This document shows positions 1 to 10,200 of a DNA stretch of 22,198 nt, piece after piece. The position numbers and the translations under genes are program-made. The notes below the pieces were generated by a model. That model did no database searches. It was not told the DNA's origin and worked only from the letters and a program-made list of their open reading frames with translations. Position 1 is the stretch's first letter. Every line of letters starts with the position of its first letter. Origin of the DNA: Pinguiococcus pyrenoidosus (Eukaryota; Sar; Pinguiophyceae; Pinguiochrysidales; Pinguiochrysidaceae); contig JAAMXY010002680.1 in assembly GCA_019677205.1 (NCBI GenBank), positions 3,510-25,707 on the forward strand. Direction: 5' to 3'.

Positions 1-940
1 CCCGCCCTCCTGTGCGTAGGCAGCCATGCGGTCCTGGTCTTTCAGCCCCGTCGATGGTTCTCCGACACCGTGTGCCCCCGCCACCGCCACCGCCACCGCC
101 CCCGGCACCGCCACCGGCACCGCTCCCCGGGCGTCGGGCTCGGGCCCTTTGCCTCCATCCACGCCCGCGGCGCTCTCCACGGCGGCCTGCGCAGCCCGGA
201 GCGCAGCCGCCTTCGCGGCTTCGGTGCGATAGAGGATGAGCGCGCGGACGACGTCGTAGTACCGCTTCTGCATGTCTTCCACTGCTCGCAGAGGCGTCAG
301 GGTGTAGCGGTCGGCAATGACCGGCCAGCGCAAGTCGTAGCGTTGGCAGAGGATCATGAGGTAGTCTGTCTCGCTGCGCGTCCAGGACCCAGAGGCCAGG
401 ACCTTGTCGTACTCCTCGTCGGAGTAGACGACGCTCTCCAAGCTCACATTGAAGCGACTGAACGGGTAGTCGGGGTACTCGACGCTGGCCTTCTGCCAAT
501 GCTTCGCAGAGAATTTGTCGCCGCGGGCCGAGTTCTTGAAGGTCGTCCATTTCCATTTTCCTTCCTGGCCGGTCACTCTCCGGCGCTTGAAGTGGCCGCC
601 CTTTGCGTCTCCCGCGGGCGCCAGCGACGGCAGTCCACCGGCCCCGAGGAGGGAGAAAACCTGCAGAAGATGGCCGCCATTAGTGCCTGGAGCCGCTTTC
701 CCACGGCCACTTTACGCAGAAATGGCCGGGTTTGGGGGCCAAGGAGGCCGCGTGCCCCCCCCGCAGACATCATAAGCGTCTACCAGCCTTCTGATCGCAT
801 CTCACCTCTCTCGACATGCCCGCAGGCTTGACCGCTTTGCGGTCTCTCTTCCTGCCCGTGCTCTTGTTTTGATTGCTCGCGTCCTTGGGGTCCTTCGCGC
901 CATTTGCGCCCATTCCCAGGATGGCAGCCACGTCTCCCAT
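1..940 (-). CDS. SWC4: DMAP1/SWC4-like chromatin subunit, 5' part (3' end beyond left edge)
   Basis: This is the N-terminal 265 residues of a DMAP1/SWC4 homologue. In the known family the protein is a nuclear subunit of the NuA4/TIP60 acetyltransferase and SWR1/SRCAP (H2A.Z exchange) complexes. Exon 1 is 806-940 (45 aa, ATG at 940-938) and exon 2 runs from 660 to the edge. The intron 661-805 is GT-AG, phase 0. Exon 1 has the family's MGDVAAILG-type start and the PAGMSRE block. Exon 2 has the WKW-TTFKNSAR block, a PDYPFSRFN segment, and a SANT/Myb-like domain at about residues 136-185 (SWTRSETDYLMILCQRYDLR, then AVEDMQKRYY). These match the family order closely. A Val/Ala repeat follows at about 225-241. 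Family members are usually about 450-480 aa, so the C-terminal part is missing from the window. It is divergent from the cytochrome b5 gene. Confidence 0.9.
76..122. repeat. GC-rich hexanucleotide-type microsatellite inside DMAP1/SWC4
   Basis: Near-perfect CCACCG/CGGCAC units. On the minus strand they are read in frame as alternating Val-Ala and Pro-Gly residues, just after the SANT domain. The repeat stays in frame and has no stop, so it is part of the protein, probably a flexible linker. Confidence 0.75.
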
Positions 941-1676
941 CTTTCCTAATGTACAGCCTCGGCTGGCGAGCAAGTTTCAGGGCAGCAGCTCCAAGGGCCC
1001 CTGAGGCACGGGCGCCCAAAGTCGCTGGGGTTTGAACGTCCAATCCGGGAAGCTGCCGTCCACTGCGCCGCAGATGCTCAGAACTCGATGGTGCAGACCG
1101 CGCGGTATCCCATAACTAGGCGACTTGAGGGACACGCGCTGGCACTTCGCTGCCGAGACGCCCCAGAATCCGGGAAAAGGCTGGATTATTCCGCGTGGAA
1201 AGCACGAGACCGACGCCCCCGGGCCCGTAATCTGAGCGTTTCTCCTGCATCGAGAGGAATATCTTAGTCTCCATGTAATCAACTTTGAAATACCTTTAGA
1301 GAGTTTGAAATATAATTTCAATATTACATTTGGGTGATCTCCACCAATGAAGAATCATGAGTAGTTTCATCTGCCTTTCCAATCTCAAAATAGAGATTTT
1401 TTGAGGAGCTTCCCATTGGTCCACCCGGAACGAAGTCTCGTGAATCATGGTCGGTCACACGATATGGCGTGATCTTCTATCCAGCCGTGATTCAGCTCCT
1501 TCAACCATCCAATCCGTGGCCGGACCACATGGCCGAGTACACACGTGTGGACTGCGCCCTCAATGCTCGGGGGCGATCGTGCCGCTGACTCGCACACTTG
1601 ACCACGCCGCGTCCGCTCGCCGTGCTCGCCGACCTCCTCTCTTGTCCAAGCTGCTGGACAGGCTGTTCAGATCACC
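941..1676. other. Divergent intergenic region between DMAP1/SWC4 and cytochrome b5
   Basis: I see no convincing gene in these 736 bp. The stretch from about 1260 to 1410 is clearly AT-richer than its surroundings and has a short inverted repeat (CTCAAAA at 1384-1390 with TTTTGAG at 1399-1405). As the gap between two divergently transcribed genes, it presumably holds both promoters. I could not identify a TATA box or a known motif with confidence. Confidence 0.5.
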
Positions 1677-2381
1677 ATGGCTCCGTCCGACGAAACTGCC
1701 AAGACGTACACTCTCGACGAAGTCAAGGAGCACAACACCGCCGAGGACTGCTGGCTCGTCATCGGTGCGTCCTCTTCCCGCCCGCCTTTCCGCTTCGAGC
1801 GCTGGTGGCGCTCACTGCTTCCTGCATGCCAGGCAATGAGACCAACGGCGGCCCCAAAGTGTATGACGTCACGAAGTACATGGACTCGCATCCGGGAGGC
1901 CGAGATGTGCTGGAGGACGTAGGTATGCAGACCAAGCCCGGGCTGATACACGCGTCCGGCCAGCGAAGCTCACGCACATTGCACGGGTGTATCGTCTCGC
2001 AGCGGGAGAGGACGCGGACGAGTCCTTTGAGGATATGGGCCACTCGGAGGAGGCCAGGAACATCATGAAGGTCGGGAGGCCTCTCGCCCCAGAGAGCGAG
2101 GCATGCGAAGCCGGTGCTCACTAACCCGGATGCCTTCCTTTCCCTTTCCATATTGCAGAAGTATCTCCTTGGCGAGCTGAAGCTCACGGAAGAAGAGAAG
2201 GCGGCCATGGCGCTCAAGAAGGAAAAGGCCAAGGTCCGTACATGCGTCAGGATCGTCTCATCGCGCTTGCCTAATGCGCTGTCGTTCTCAGGGATCGTCG
2301 AGCAGCATGACCCTGATTTTGCTGATTGCGATGATCGCCATTGCGATTGGAATCTACACACAAGTCATCCAGAAGAGCTAG
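1677..2381 (+). CDS. CYB5: Cytochrome b5, C-terminally anchored (136 aa, five exons)
   Basis: Small haem electron carrier; family members on the ER donate electrons to desaturases, hydroxylases and P450s. Exons are 1677-1764, 1833-1922, 2003-2070, 2159-2233 and 2292-2381. All four introns (68, 80, 88 and 58 nt) are GT-AG and the phases join cleanly. The start has a good context (ACCATGG). The b5 fold starts with [10 protein letters not shown] and continues through WLVI and [15 protein letters not shown]. The two axial haem ligands are His49 (HPGG) and His73 (EDMGHS), 24 residues apart as is usual. After YLLGEL comes a Lys/Glu linker, then a hydrophobic segment at about residues 113-130 and a short polar tail ending in KS. 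That is a typical tail anchor. Its stop lies 43 bp from the stop of the convergent glyoxalase gene. Confidence 0.93.
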
Positions 2382-2424
2382 ATTTAACCATTTTTCCTCG
2401 TCGAGAGCTTGGGGTACTGATGGA

Positions 2425-4055
2425 TCACATGAACGTGGCGTCTTTTTGAATCAGCTCCACCCAGTAGCCGTCTGGGTCCTTTGTAAAAGCGATGTTCCGC
2501 ATCGAACCTGAATCCAATTGCGCTTTCGTCAGTCCTCCCGTGGCTTCAGGGGGCGCCTTCTGCAATCGAAGGTACCGTTGCACCGATCACACGAACCTTC
2601 CTCGGGTCTCTTCACCCATCCGTAGCTCCCACAGTCATCAATGAACTCGCACGCCTTGTTCAGATCGTTGCACAGGAAGCCGATGTGCCCGAAGCCCCTA
2701 GAGAGAATGGCAAGCGCTGGACGTCAGACGTCGCGCGTTGAACAAGGCACGAAGTGGCCGAGGCTTCCGGGATACCTCGGGTCCGAATTTCCATTGTGAT
2801 AGACGTATCCCTCTTCGTTCTCCGTGCCGTGGTTGTGCGTCAATTCCAGTATGGGCTGTCGCAGTCGGCTGAGCTCGTTCAGAGAGTCGCCCGCCAGGTC
2901 CTCTTGGGGATGCTGGAGAAAGTAGAGGCTGAAGTCATCGAAATGCTTCTCGGCCAAGAGCTTCATCCCCAGGACATCGCAGTAGAACCTGACAGCAGCG
3001 TTGTGAGGCGGGATACCAACGCTTCGGGCGTGCATCAGAGCTGCAGGAGAGTATCCTTACCGAAGGCTTTGCGCGGGGTCCTTGATCCGAATCATCGTCT
3101 GCGCGAAAGTGTACTGCGGCCTCTGCCCAAGCTCTTCCTTCGGCGTGCCGTTCAGTATCTCCACCCAGTAGTTCGTAGGGTCCAGCGCAAACGACAATCC
3201 TGCACGGGAAGAGCCAATGAGGCGCCAGTCGTTGCGAAACGGCTCCGGCGTTCGTCGTCACCCTTCATGCGCCCTTCGTTGGGTCTCTTCTTGAAGTCCA
3301 CTCCACTCTTCTCCAGTTCTTCGCTCTGCTCGTAGACGTCCGGAACGGCGAAGGCGATGTGCCCGAAACCCCGGTGGGGCTCGTTGTTGCCGTTGTCGTA
3401 GACGAGGCCTTCCTGCTTCTCGGTGCCGTGGTTGTGCGTCAGCTCCAGCACGGTTCCCTTGTAGTTCCAGAGCAGCTTCTCCGCTTCTCGAGTGCCTGCA
3501 GAACAACCCGTTTCAGTCCGCAGCCAAGCGGCAACGATGCCAGGCGAGGGTGGGGGCCTCGTGGAGGTGCGAACCCGGCTGAGGCGTGGCCACGTCTGCA
3601 TCGACCGAGGCGAGGAAGTAGAGGCTGAACTCGCCCTTGTCGAAGTGGTACTCGTGGATGCGGCGCATGCCCATTTTCTCCTCATAGTACGGAAGGCTGA
3701 GCGCGGGATCCTTGATGCGCAGCATGGTCTGCTGCCAGGAGAAGCCCAACGAATCCCTCTTCGCGATCTAGAAGGCAGCGGCAAAGCCGAAGAGCAACTC
3801 GTGTAAGAAGAGGCACCACAGCTGCTGATAGACCCTGGTTGCCTTGCGTCTCCCGAAGCCGCGTACATCGATTGGCTTTGTGGCCGCGCCCGCAGCGGCG
3901 CCGTAGAGCCGCGAGCCGCTCGCCGCAGTCGTGGGTCCCGCCGCGCTGTGTGCGACCGACGGTCGCGAAGCAGGGAGCGGCAGACCCCAGCCCAGAGCGG
4001 GGAGCAACACCACGCAGCCGCCCACCAAGCGGCTCTGCAATCGAGTGAAGGCCAT
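2425..4055 (-). CDS. GLO1: Glyoxalase I with two tandem domains and N-terminal presequence (405 aa, seven exons)
   Basis: Lactoylglutathione lyase: converts the methylglyoxal-glutathione hemithioacetal to S-lactoylglutathione. Exons: 3834-4055, 3575-3767, 3262-3495, 3061-3199, 2776-2988, 2616-2697, 2425-2559; introns 66, 79, 62, 72, 78 and 56 nt, all GT-AG. Two glyoxalase halves follow one another, as in yeast and Plasmodium. Each keeps the four metal/catalytic positions: Gln87, Glu156 (LELTHNHGTE), His184 (GFGH), Glu230 (YWVE); and Gln250, Glu311, His338, Glu396. Residues 1-74 precede the first half and open with a signal-like stretch (MAFTRLQSRLVGGCVVLLPA), then an Arg/Ser/Ala-rich part, so organelle targeting is likely. 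I chose ATG 4055 because it exposes this segment; an in-frame ATG at 4178 is the alternative. The last intron is least certain: donor 2615 is preferred, but a donor near 2596 is possible. Confidence 0.88.
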
Positions 4056-4507
4056 TTCCAAGCAACCCGCGGGTCGATGAGGCGCACGAGAGAGCCGACA
4101 GGCGAAAGATATGCGCGGTACGGGAACGGCGGAGCGAGCGACGCTCTTTCCACATCGCACGCCCGCATGTTCATGCAAGCAGTTTCCGGGTCGGTCTCTG
4201 TCCCACGCGCTCTGTCGTCCGCACAGCGCTCGGGATTGGCCAATGTAGGATACAATGTCGATAGTGAGTAGATTACGTGGACGTGATTCGCCAGGGCCTC
4301 CAAACTCGGAATCGTTGCACTCTGTTTAGCAATAGTTCAGGGTGGATGGAGCCAGCGCCATTTTGCGCAGCGGTGGAACTCCTACAGTATCCGCTCTTGG
4401 AGAGTCTTCTGCCAGCGCCGGTTCCTCTTACCACCTGCGCATCTCCGCACAATCCGGAGCCACTTCAAGTCGAGTACGGCCGCAGAACGCCATTCAGCGC
4501 CGCAGCA
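4056..4507. other. Divergent intergenic region between glyoxalase I and the DUF3160-like gene
   Basis: No separate gene seen. Open frames extend upstream of both chosen starts: an in-frame ATG at 4178 on the minus strand for glyoxalase, and one at 4346 on the plus strand for the DUF3160-like gene. Part of this region could therefore be coding rather than promoter. Confidence 0.4.
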
Positions 4508-6622
4508 ATGGCATCAGCTCCAAGCGAAGAGACGCCGCGCGGTGAAAGCCCCGACGCCGCGAAGGCCGAGATCCGCTTCATGGATCTCGTGCAAATGGAC
4601 ATTGAGGACTTCAACGCCACGCAGCGCCAAAGACAGAAGCAGTACCAGGAAGAGCATGGAGCAGCAGCCCTGCGAAGCATCCTGTATGGGGACGTCCATC
4701 ACGAGCTCAAGGCCCAGAGGACAGCGGACTACTCCCTCAGCGAAGCGGAGATGCAGCACCTTGTGGAGAGCAAGGTGCTCATCAAGTCGCAGGAGGGCCC
4801 AACGAGCTTCGCGAGGATCATGCAGCAGCTGTACAACAATGACATGCCCCTCTTTGTGACGTCGGACTGCGTCCTGTACGCCTTCCACCGCTTCTACGAC
4901 AACTGGCTCAAGGAGGTGGAGATCTCCAAGCTCACCGGCCAGTTTCGCAGTCTCTGCCAGGAGCTCCTCGAGCAGTTGCACAGCATCCCCAGGACGGGAA
5001 AGACTACGGAGCTTCTGCGAGACCTGGAGGTGTACTTTACGGTGCCGCTTGCCGTCTTGGATGGAGCTCTGGTCGGTGCCGATCGGCGAGGCCGGGTGCT
5101 CGCACGGGATCTGCCGAAGCTGCGCTACGGAGGCGCCACGGCTCTGCAGAAGACGATGGACAGCATCCTCCGGCTGCAGGACATGGAGGTGTGCATCAAT
5201 GGCGTTAACATCATCCTCAACGGCTCGTCGATGAAGCCCCGAGGCCACTACACGGAGAGTCCGGAGCTGAGGAGCTACTTTACGGCCTTCACGTGGCTCG
5301 CGTGCTTCGTGGTGCCCATCAAGCTGGACGAGACGAAGATGGCGGAGACCATAGCCGCCGTGCAGCTCGCATCGGCCTTGGCCAAGGTTGCCAAGCCATG
5401 CATGGGAAAAGTCGCCGAGTTCTTCGCCTTCATCCGACTTCTGGTGGGGGAGCCGGACAGCTACACCTTGCCGACGTTCCTCCCCGTGATCGACGAGCTC
5501 GTACCGGACGAGCACGCCCTGGACTGGATTGTCGAGCACGGTCCAGAGCTGACGGAGGCAGTCCTGCCCAAGCTCGACAAGGTCTCGAGCTTGACGACGC
5601 TTGGCGCCGGATCCACCGCGGAGACGCCGTGGACCTTCTCCTTGATCGGGAGAGGGAGCAACATTGACAACTTCGTCATCCAGCGAATGGTCGACGAGCA
5701 TCTCCACACCGACGAAGGCAGCCCTCCAGTGCCCTGGCGAAAGGTGCCGCGCGTCCACGACCTGGTGTACACGCTGTTCGACAACGACGGCGTCGGCGCG
5801 GTGCTGGAAGAGGAGATGGCCACGCTTGGATACACGTACTGGCAGCACCTCCGCAGCGTTCGCGACGAGGCTGCCGGTCACGAGTACCCCCGAACTCTGT
5901 ACAACCAAGAGCTGAAGATGCTACGCGCGCTTGGACAAGATCGAGCTCTGCAAGCTCCCTTTCAAACGAGAGCGTGGAAGCAGAAGCAGGCGGCGACGCA
6001 GATCGCCCACTACGCAGAGCTTCGCCACGACAACGTGCTCTACGTGGCAGAGTGCTTTGGAGCGATGTGCTGCTGTGAGCATGCGGACATCATGATCGAG
6101 CCAGTCCCGCTCTTCTGGGAGGAGTTCGCGAAGCTCGTGGACATGATGATCGAGATCGCTGGTCCTTCACGCGTACTGATGAACTTCAAGCACACGATCG
6201 GCAACTTTCGAGAGTTCCTGCGGCAGCAAGAGGGAGGATCTGTGAACCCGGACTTGGTGGAGGCTCTAAAGTCCACGGTTCAACTGAGGTACATGGGGTC
6301 CGGGCCGCCGAACTACGGTGGTTGGTATCTCAGCCTCTTCGACGATCCCGAGCGGGCCTTCGAGCAGGCAGCCGAAGTCTCGTCCATGTTCACGGCGCCG
6401 CCCGACATTCGGGGCCCAGGAAAGATCCTTCATCTCGGCACTGGCGTGCCGAATCTCATGTATATCCTCGTGTCGGAGGAGAACGGCGGTGAAAAGGTGC
6501 TGGTGGGGCCAACGTACTCGGCCTACGAAGTGGTCACCGACTATGACGATCGGATGAACGACGAGGAATGGAGGACCCGCGTCCAGACTTTCCAGCCTGT
6601 GAGCTTCACGAGCAGACCTTGA
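4508..6622 (+). CDS. DUF3160-like protein, intronless (704 aa)
   Basis: Function unknown. The sequence follows the DUF3160 family pattern, which I know mainly from bacteria and archaea. Visible blocks, in order: MPLFVTSDCVLYAFHRFYDN (family: a 'fvTtD..lh.fh..fd' block); GHYTESPELRSYFTAFTW; a TRAWKQKQ block, then HYAELRHDNVLY; IEPVPLFWEEFAKLV; and, at the end, ILHLGTGVPNLMYILV, VLVGPTYSAYEVV and DDRMNDEEWRTRV. I see no signal peptide or membrane segment, although many bacterial relatives are exported. The start at 4508 (GCAATGG) is chosen for its context. An in-frame ATG at 4346 would add 54 residues of non-conserved sequence, and the open frame begins further upstream without an ATG. Unlike nearly every neighbour it has no intron in 2.1 kb. 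Its composition is GC-rich like the neighbours. It is divergent from glyoxalase I. Confidence 0.82.
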   Translation: MASAPSEETPRGESPDAAKAEIRFMDLVQMDIEDFNATQRQRQKQYQEEHGAAALRSILYGDVHHELKAQRTADYSLSEAEMQHLVESKVLIKSQEGPTSFARIMQQLYNNDMPLFVTSDCVLYAFHRFYDNWLKEVEISKLTGQFRSLCQELLEQLHSIPRTGKTTELLRDLEVYFTVPLAVLDGALVGADRRGRVLARDLPKLRYGGATALQKTMDSILRLQDMEVCINGVNIILNGSSMKPRGHYTESPELRSYFTAFTWLACFVVPIKLDETKMAETIAAVQLASALAKVAKPCMGKVAEFFAFIRLLVGEPDSYTLPTFLPVIDELVPDEHALDWIVEHGPELTEAVLPKLDKVSSLTTLGAGSTAETPWTFSLIGRGSNIDNFVIQRMVDEHLHTDEGSPPVPWRKVPRVHDLVYTLFDNDGVGAVLEEEMATLGYTYWQHLRSVRDEAAGHEYPRTLYNQELKMLRALGQDRALQAPFQTRAWKQKQAATQIAHYAELRHDNVLYVAECFGAMCCCEHADIMIEPVPLFWEEFAKLVDMMIEIAGPSRVLMNFKHTIGNFREFLRQQEGGSVNPDLVEALKSTVQLRYMGSGPPNYGGWYLSLFDDPERAFEQAAEVSSMFTAPPDIRGPGKILHLGTGVPNLMYILVSEENGGEKVLVGPTYSAYEVVTDYDDRMNDEEWRTRVQTFQPVSFTSRP

Positions 6623-7207
6623 TTGGCGAGAAGATCCCATCAAGGGCGTCGCTTCACGAGGCACCCCCAACAAACAGTGACTTCACTCCTTGTATGCACA
6701 GCACCCACAACGACGTCATGTGGGTGCCTCGCATTGATCACGAGCCCATAGGCCCCCGGGGGAAAAGCATGCCTGCTAAGACCAACTTCTTGGAGAAGTG
6801 ATGTGAAAAAAGAAGAAGAAGAAGAAGAAGAAGAAGAAGAAGAAGAGGAAAGGGACTTTCGTGATTTGAGCATTGCTGCATGTGACGCTGTAGGCTTCTC
6901 CTTCTCTGCTGCTCTCGGATCAATCTGCTGACCAAGGGGGCGCTCCGCAGCGCACTTCACGGATCTTACGAGGTTCAGCGAAGCGTCAAGACTTTCCTCT
7001 CAAAGCAAGCAAATACCTTGTTTACCAGTCTAAGCAGTAGACCATTGCCTACACTACCGTAGATGATGCTACACGCCCACCCATCTGCGTCGCCAACAAG
7101 AGCGATCCTCCCAGTGGCAAGTCAGCTGATACGTCCGGATCCCAGAGGTGGGCCACAGAGCGGCCCAAAGGCGCCCAATCCTCGTACTCTTTAGCACATC
7201 GGTCGCG
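6623..7207. other. Intergenic region between two plus-strand genes
   Basis: Holds the 3' end of the DUF3160-like gene and the presumed promoter of the helicase gene. The only clear structure is the GAA microsatellite. No further gene is supported. Confidence 0.5.
6811..6846 (+). repeat. (AGA)12 trinucleotide microsatellite
   Basis: Twelve uninterrupted AGA/GAA units, preceded by a short A run. It lies about 190 bp past the stop of the DUF3160-like gene, so it is either in that gene's 3' UTR or intergenic. Confidence 0.9.
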
Positions 7208-10200
7208 ATGTTTGGTGTACAGCGCTTCGGTCAGAAGACCGTGAGCACGGACGCCGCCTCCAAGAACCTCTCCAGACTTCTACGCAGGCGGACGGACGCG
7301 CAGGACGGCCAGAACGCCGGAAAGGCCGGGAGAAAGCGCCCCAGGAGCCGGAAGTCTCCACCGCCACAGGCGAGTAGTCGCTTCAAGGCGTCCGAGCCCC
7401 CTGCCAGATCCCCAGAGAACCCCCGCTCGGAAGTTGTGCCTCTCCTGAAGATCAAGAAGACGCTTCTGGCCACCAAGACCAGCGAGAAGGCCGGGCACGA
7501 AGCCACATCGAGCAGCTCAGAGCTTCAAGCGAGGGCGCAAGGGCCCCACCGAGGCGTACAAAGTACCAAGGATTCCAAGGATCGTGGAAGAGAGGTGGCG
7601 AATAAGGCCAACGACCGCGAAGAGCGGAGATCGAGGTCGCCAGATGCGTCGAAAAGGAAACACATCGAGAGGAGGGAAACGAGCTTGGCCATACCGGCGA
7701 CGAAGGCTCCAGAAGAGATGGGGGATCCTTCCCAATCGCCAGCAGCTATGCCATCTCAGCAGCACCAGCCGCAAGCTCACGACCAGTTCGATGCCGTTCG
7801 CGCAAAGAGGCGGGAGATTGAAGTGATGCAGCTCGGGCGAGAGATTGGTGCGTGATCATGCGTCACTTCGCTTCGCTTTTGCTTTCTCGCTCGGACTTTT
7901 CCTTTCCCGCTCGGCCCTCACCGGCTTTGCTCCCGATCAGGTCTAGAGGAAGCCGCCGAGAGCTGGAAGCTGCACCCAGAGATCGTGCAGGTCGCCCGCC
8001 AAGAAGGCGTCGAGAAGTTCTTCCCCATCCAGACGGCTGTCATCCCGCGCATCTTGTCATCGAGTGCCATCACAAGACGAGCTGCGCGCGACGTCATCGT
8101 CTCTGCCCCGACGGGGTCGGGCAAGACCCTGACGTATGCACTCCCAATCCTCCAGGCGCTCCTGAAGCAGCGCTTTCCACATGGAAGGAGACAAAGGCAT
8201 CTCCGTGCTCTTGTTCTGCTGCCGTCCCGGGCCCTGGCAGCACAGGTGTATGGCGTCATGCTCCGGTACACGCAGGGCCTGGACATTGAGATCGGCCTGG
8301 CAACGGGTGGTGGAAAAGTGGATCCGGCGGCAGCCGCGGAATCCAGAAGCGGAGCCGGCGACTTTGAGATGGAGCAACGCAGGTTGACAGGATGCGTGGC
8401 GTCGGACGCGCCGCCTCCTACGGGGGGTTTCGGCATTCTTGGTCCTGGGGAGCCGGAGGATGGGACGAAGCCCAACCCTTCCGCCCTTCTTCCGGGAGGA
8501 TTTCCCGGTACAGGGTCTTTGCTTCGAGGACCGATTCGGAGGACGCTCGGTCCAGGTACGACCGTGAAAGCAAGGAAGCTCGCAGATCTGGATAATTTGC
8601 GAATGACGGAGATTCTGCCTTTGGGGTTCCTAGGCGGTCGATCTCGGGTCGATGTTCTCGTCGCAACGCCCGGCCGACTGATGAGCCATCTGGACTACAC
8701 GCCAGGCTTCACGCTTCAGCACCTCGAGTTCCTGGTTGTTGACGAAGCCGATCGCCTCCTCAGCCAGTCGTATCAGAACTGGGTGCAACGGGTATTGCAC
8801 GCCTCGGCAATGCAGGCGCCAGAGTCTTTCTCGGCAGACAAGACCCCTCGGCGACTGGGAGATCGGGTCAAGATCGAGCCAGTGAGAATCCGGGGCGCAG
8901 GAACGGCTGCGCAAGGCTCATCCGGTGGCAGGCCTCGGTCCCTAGCTCCTCCGCTGCGGCGAATGCTCTTCTCCGCCACGATGACAAGAGACCCTCAGAA
9001 GCTGGCGCATCTCGATCTCTTCTATCCAATGATGTTCACCGTGAGGCCTGCGGCTGAATTGACGGCTTCTACACCAAGCATTGCGGACCAGGGCGCAACC
9101 TACAGTCTGCCGCCGACGCTGAAGGAGGCCTGGGTCCATGTAGAAAGCAAAGCGGAGAAGCTTCGTTGCCTCATCCGTGTGCTCCACCAGCACATGCTGC
9201 GGGGCGCAGCAGACGGTGTGAGCGATCCCCGCGGCGTGATCCTCATCTTCGGTAACTCCATCAGCTCCGCCCATCGGCTGGCACGGTTCTTGCAAATTTT
9301 CTACCACAACGTGAGACGAGGCCTGGAGGACGCCATGGAGGAAGGGAGCGAGGCAGAGGACGAGGGAGACGGAGGGCATCTGGAAGCCGGGGAGGACGTG
9401 GCGGAGGGCGACGATCTGGAAGACAGCGAGGATCTGGACGGACGCGGTGACGGCGTGGCCGCTGATGGAAGGGCTGCCCTTCGCAAGCTCCTGACGTCCT
9501 TTGCGGCCGATTCTGTCGGTGACTTGTCTGGAATGCAGCAGAGGAAGACTGCGCATTCTGCCTTACGTCGTGCGAATCGGGACGAGACGGCGGCGCCAGA
9601 AGCTGATGGGTTTGGAACCGGGAGTCCCCTGAGGATCCTGGTCGCTTCGGACGGGGCAGCGCGAGGGCTCGACATCACCAGGTTGGGAAGCCTTCATTTG
9701 GTTCGCTCGAGTGAATCTGACCATTGCTTTCTTGTCAGGTGTTCGATGGTCATTCACTACGAGGTGCCGAGCTCAATCGAGCAGTACATTCATCGTTGCG
9801 GCAGAACGGCTCGCGCAGGACGATCCGGTACAGCTGTGGTCCTGCTCCAGAAGAGCCAGCACAAGGCCTTGCAGAAGCTTCGCAGCCGGCTAGAATCGCG
9901 CAAGGACCTAGACGAGTTCGTCCTCGAGGCGGCCACGATGGAGGATGCTTCCCTTAAGATGCTGCAGAGCTCTTATGAGCAGAGTCTCTCCGACCTGAAG
10001 GACGTGATGGAGACCGAGGAGAAGGGAGACTTGCTTCCGTGGTCCGCAGTCTCCGCCTTCCTGGACTTGACGGAGGCGTCGGACGAGGACGAAGACCTGG
10101 CAGAGGAGGAGGAGGAGGAGGAGGAGGAGGAGGAGGAGGAGGAGGACCGCATGGTTACCTTGAAGAACAAGGACGACTACAGCGACGAGGAAAGCGACGA

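Noticed and set aside
70-831. 253-codon frame on the plus strand at the left edge
   Set aside because: Antisense to the DMAP1/SWC4 exons and their intron; the minus-strand protein matches the family closely.
977-1321. 114-codon frame on the minus strand upstream of DMAP1/SWC4
   Set aside because: It has no ATG start, matches no domain I know, and lies in the divergent promoter gap.
4514-5908. 464-codon open frame on the minus strand
   Set aside because: Antisense to the DUF3160-like gene; the plus-strand protein matches a family across this span, and GC-rich coding DNA commonly leaves such mirror frames open.
7148-7207. 20-codon upstream extension of the DDX51-like frame
   Set aside because: It would need a GTG start. 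In a nuclear eukaryotic gene the in-frame ATG at 7208 is the better choice.
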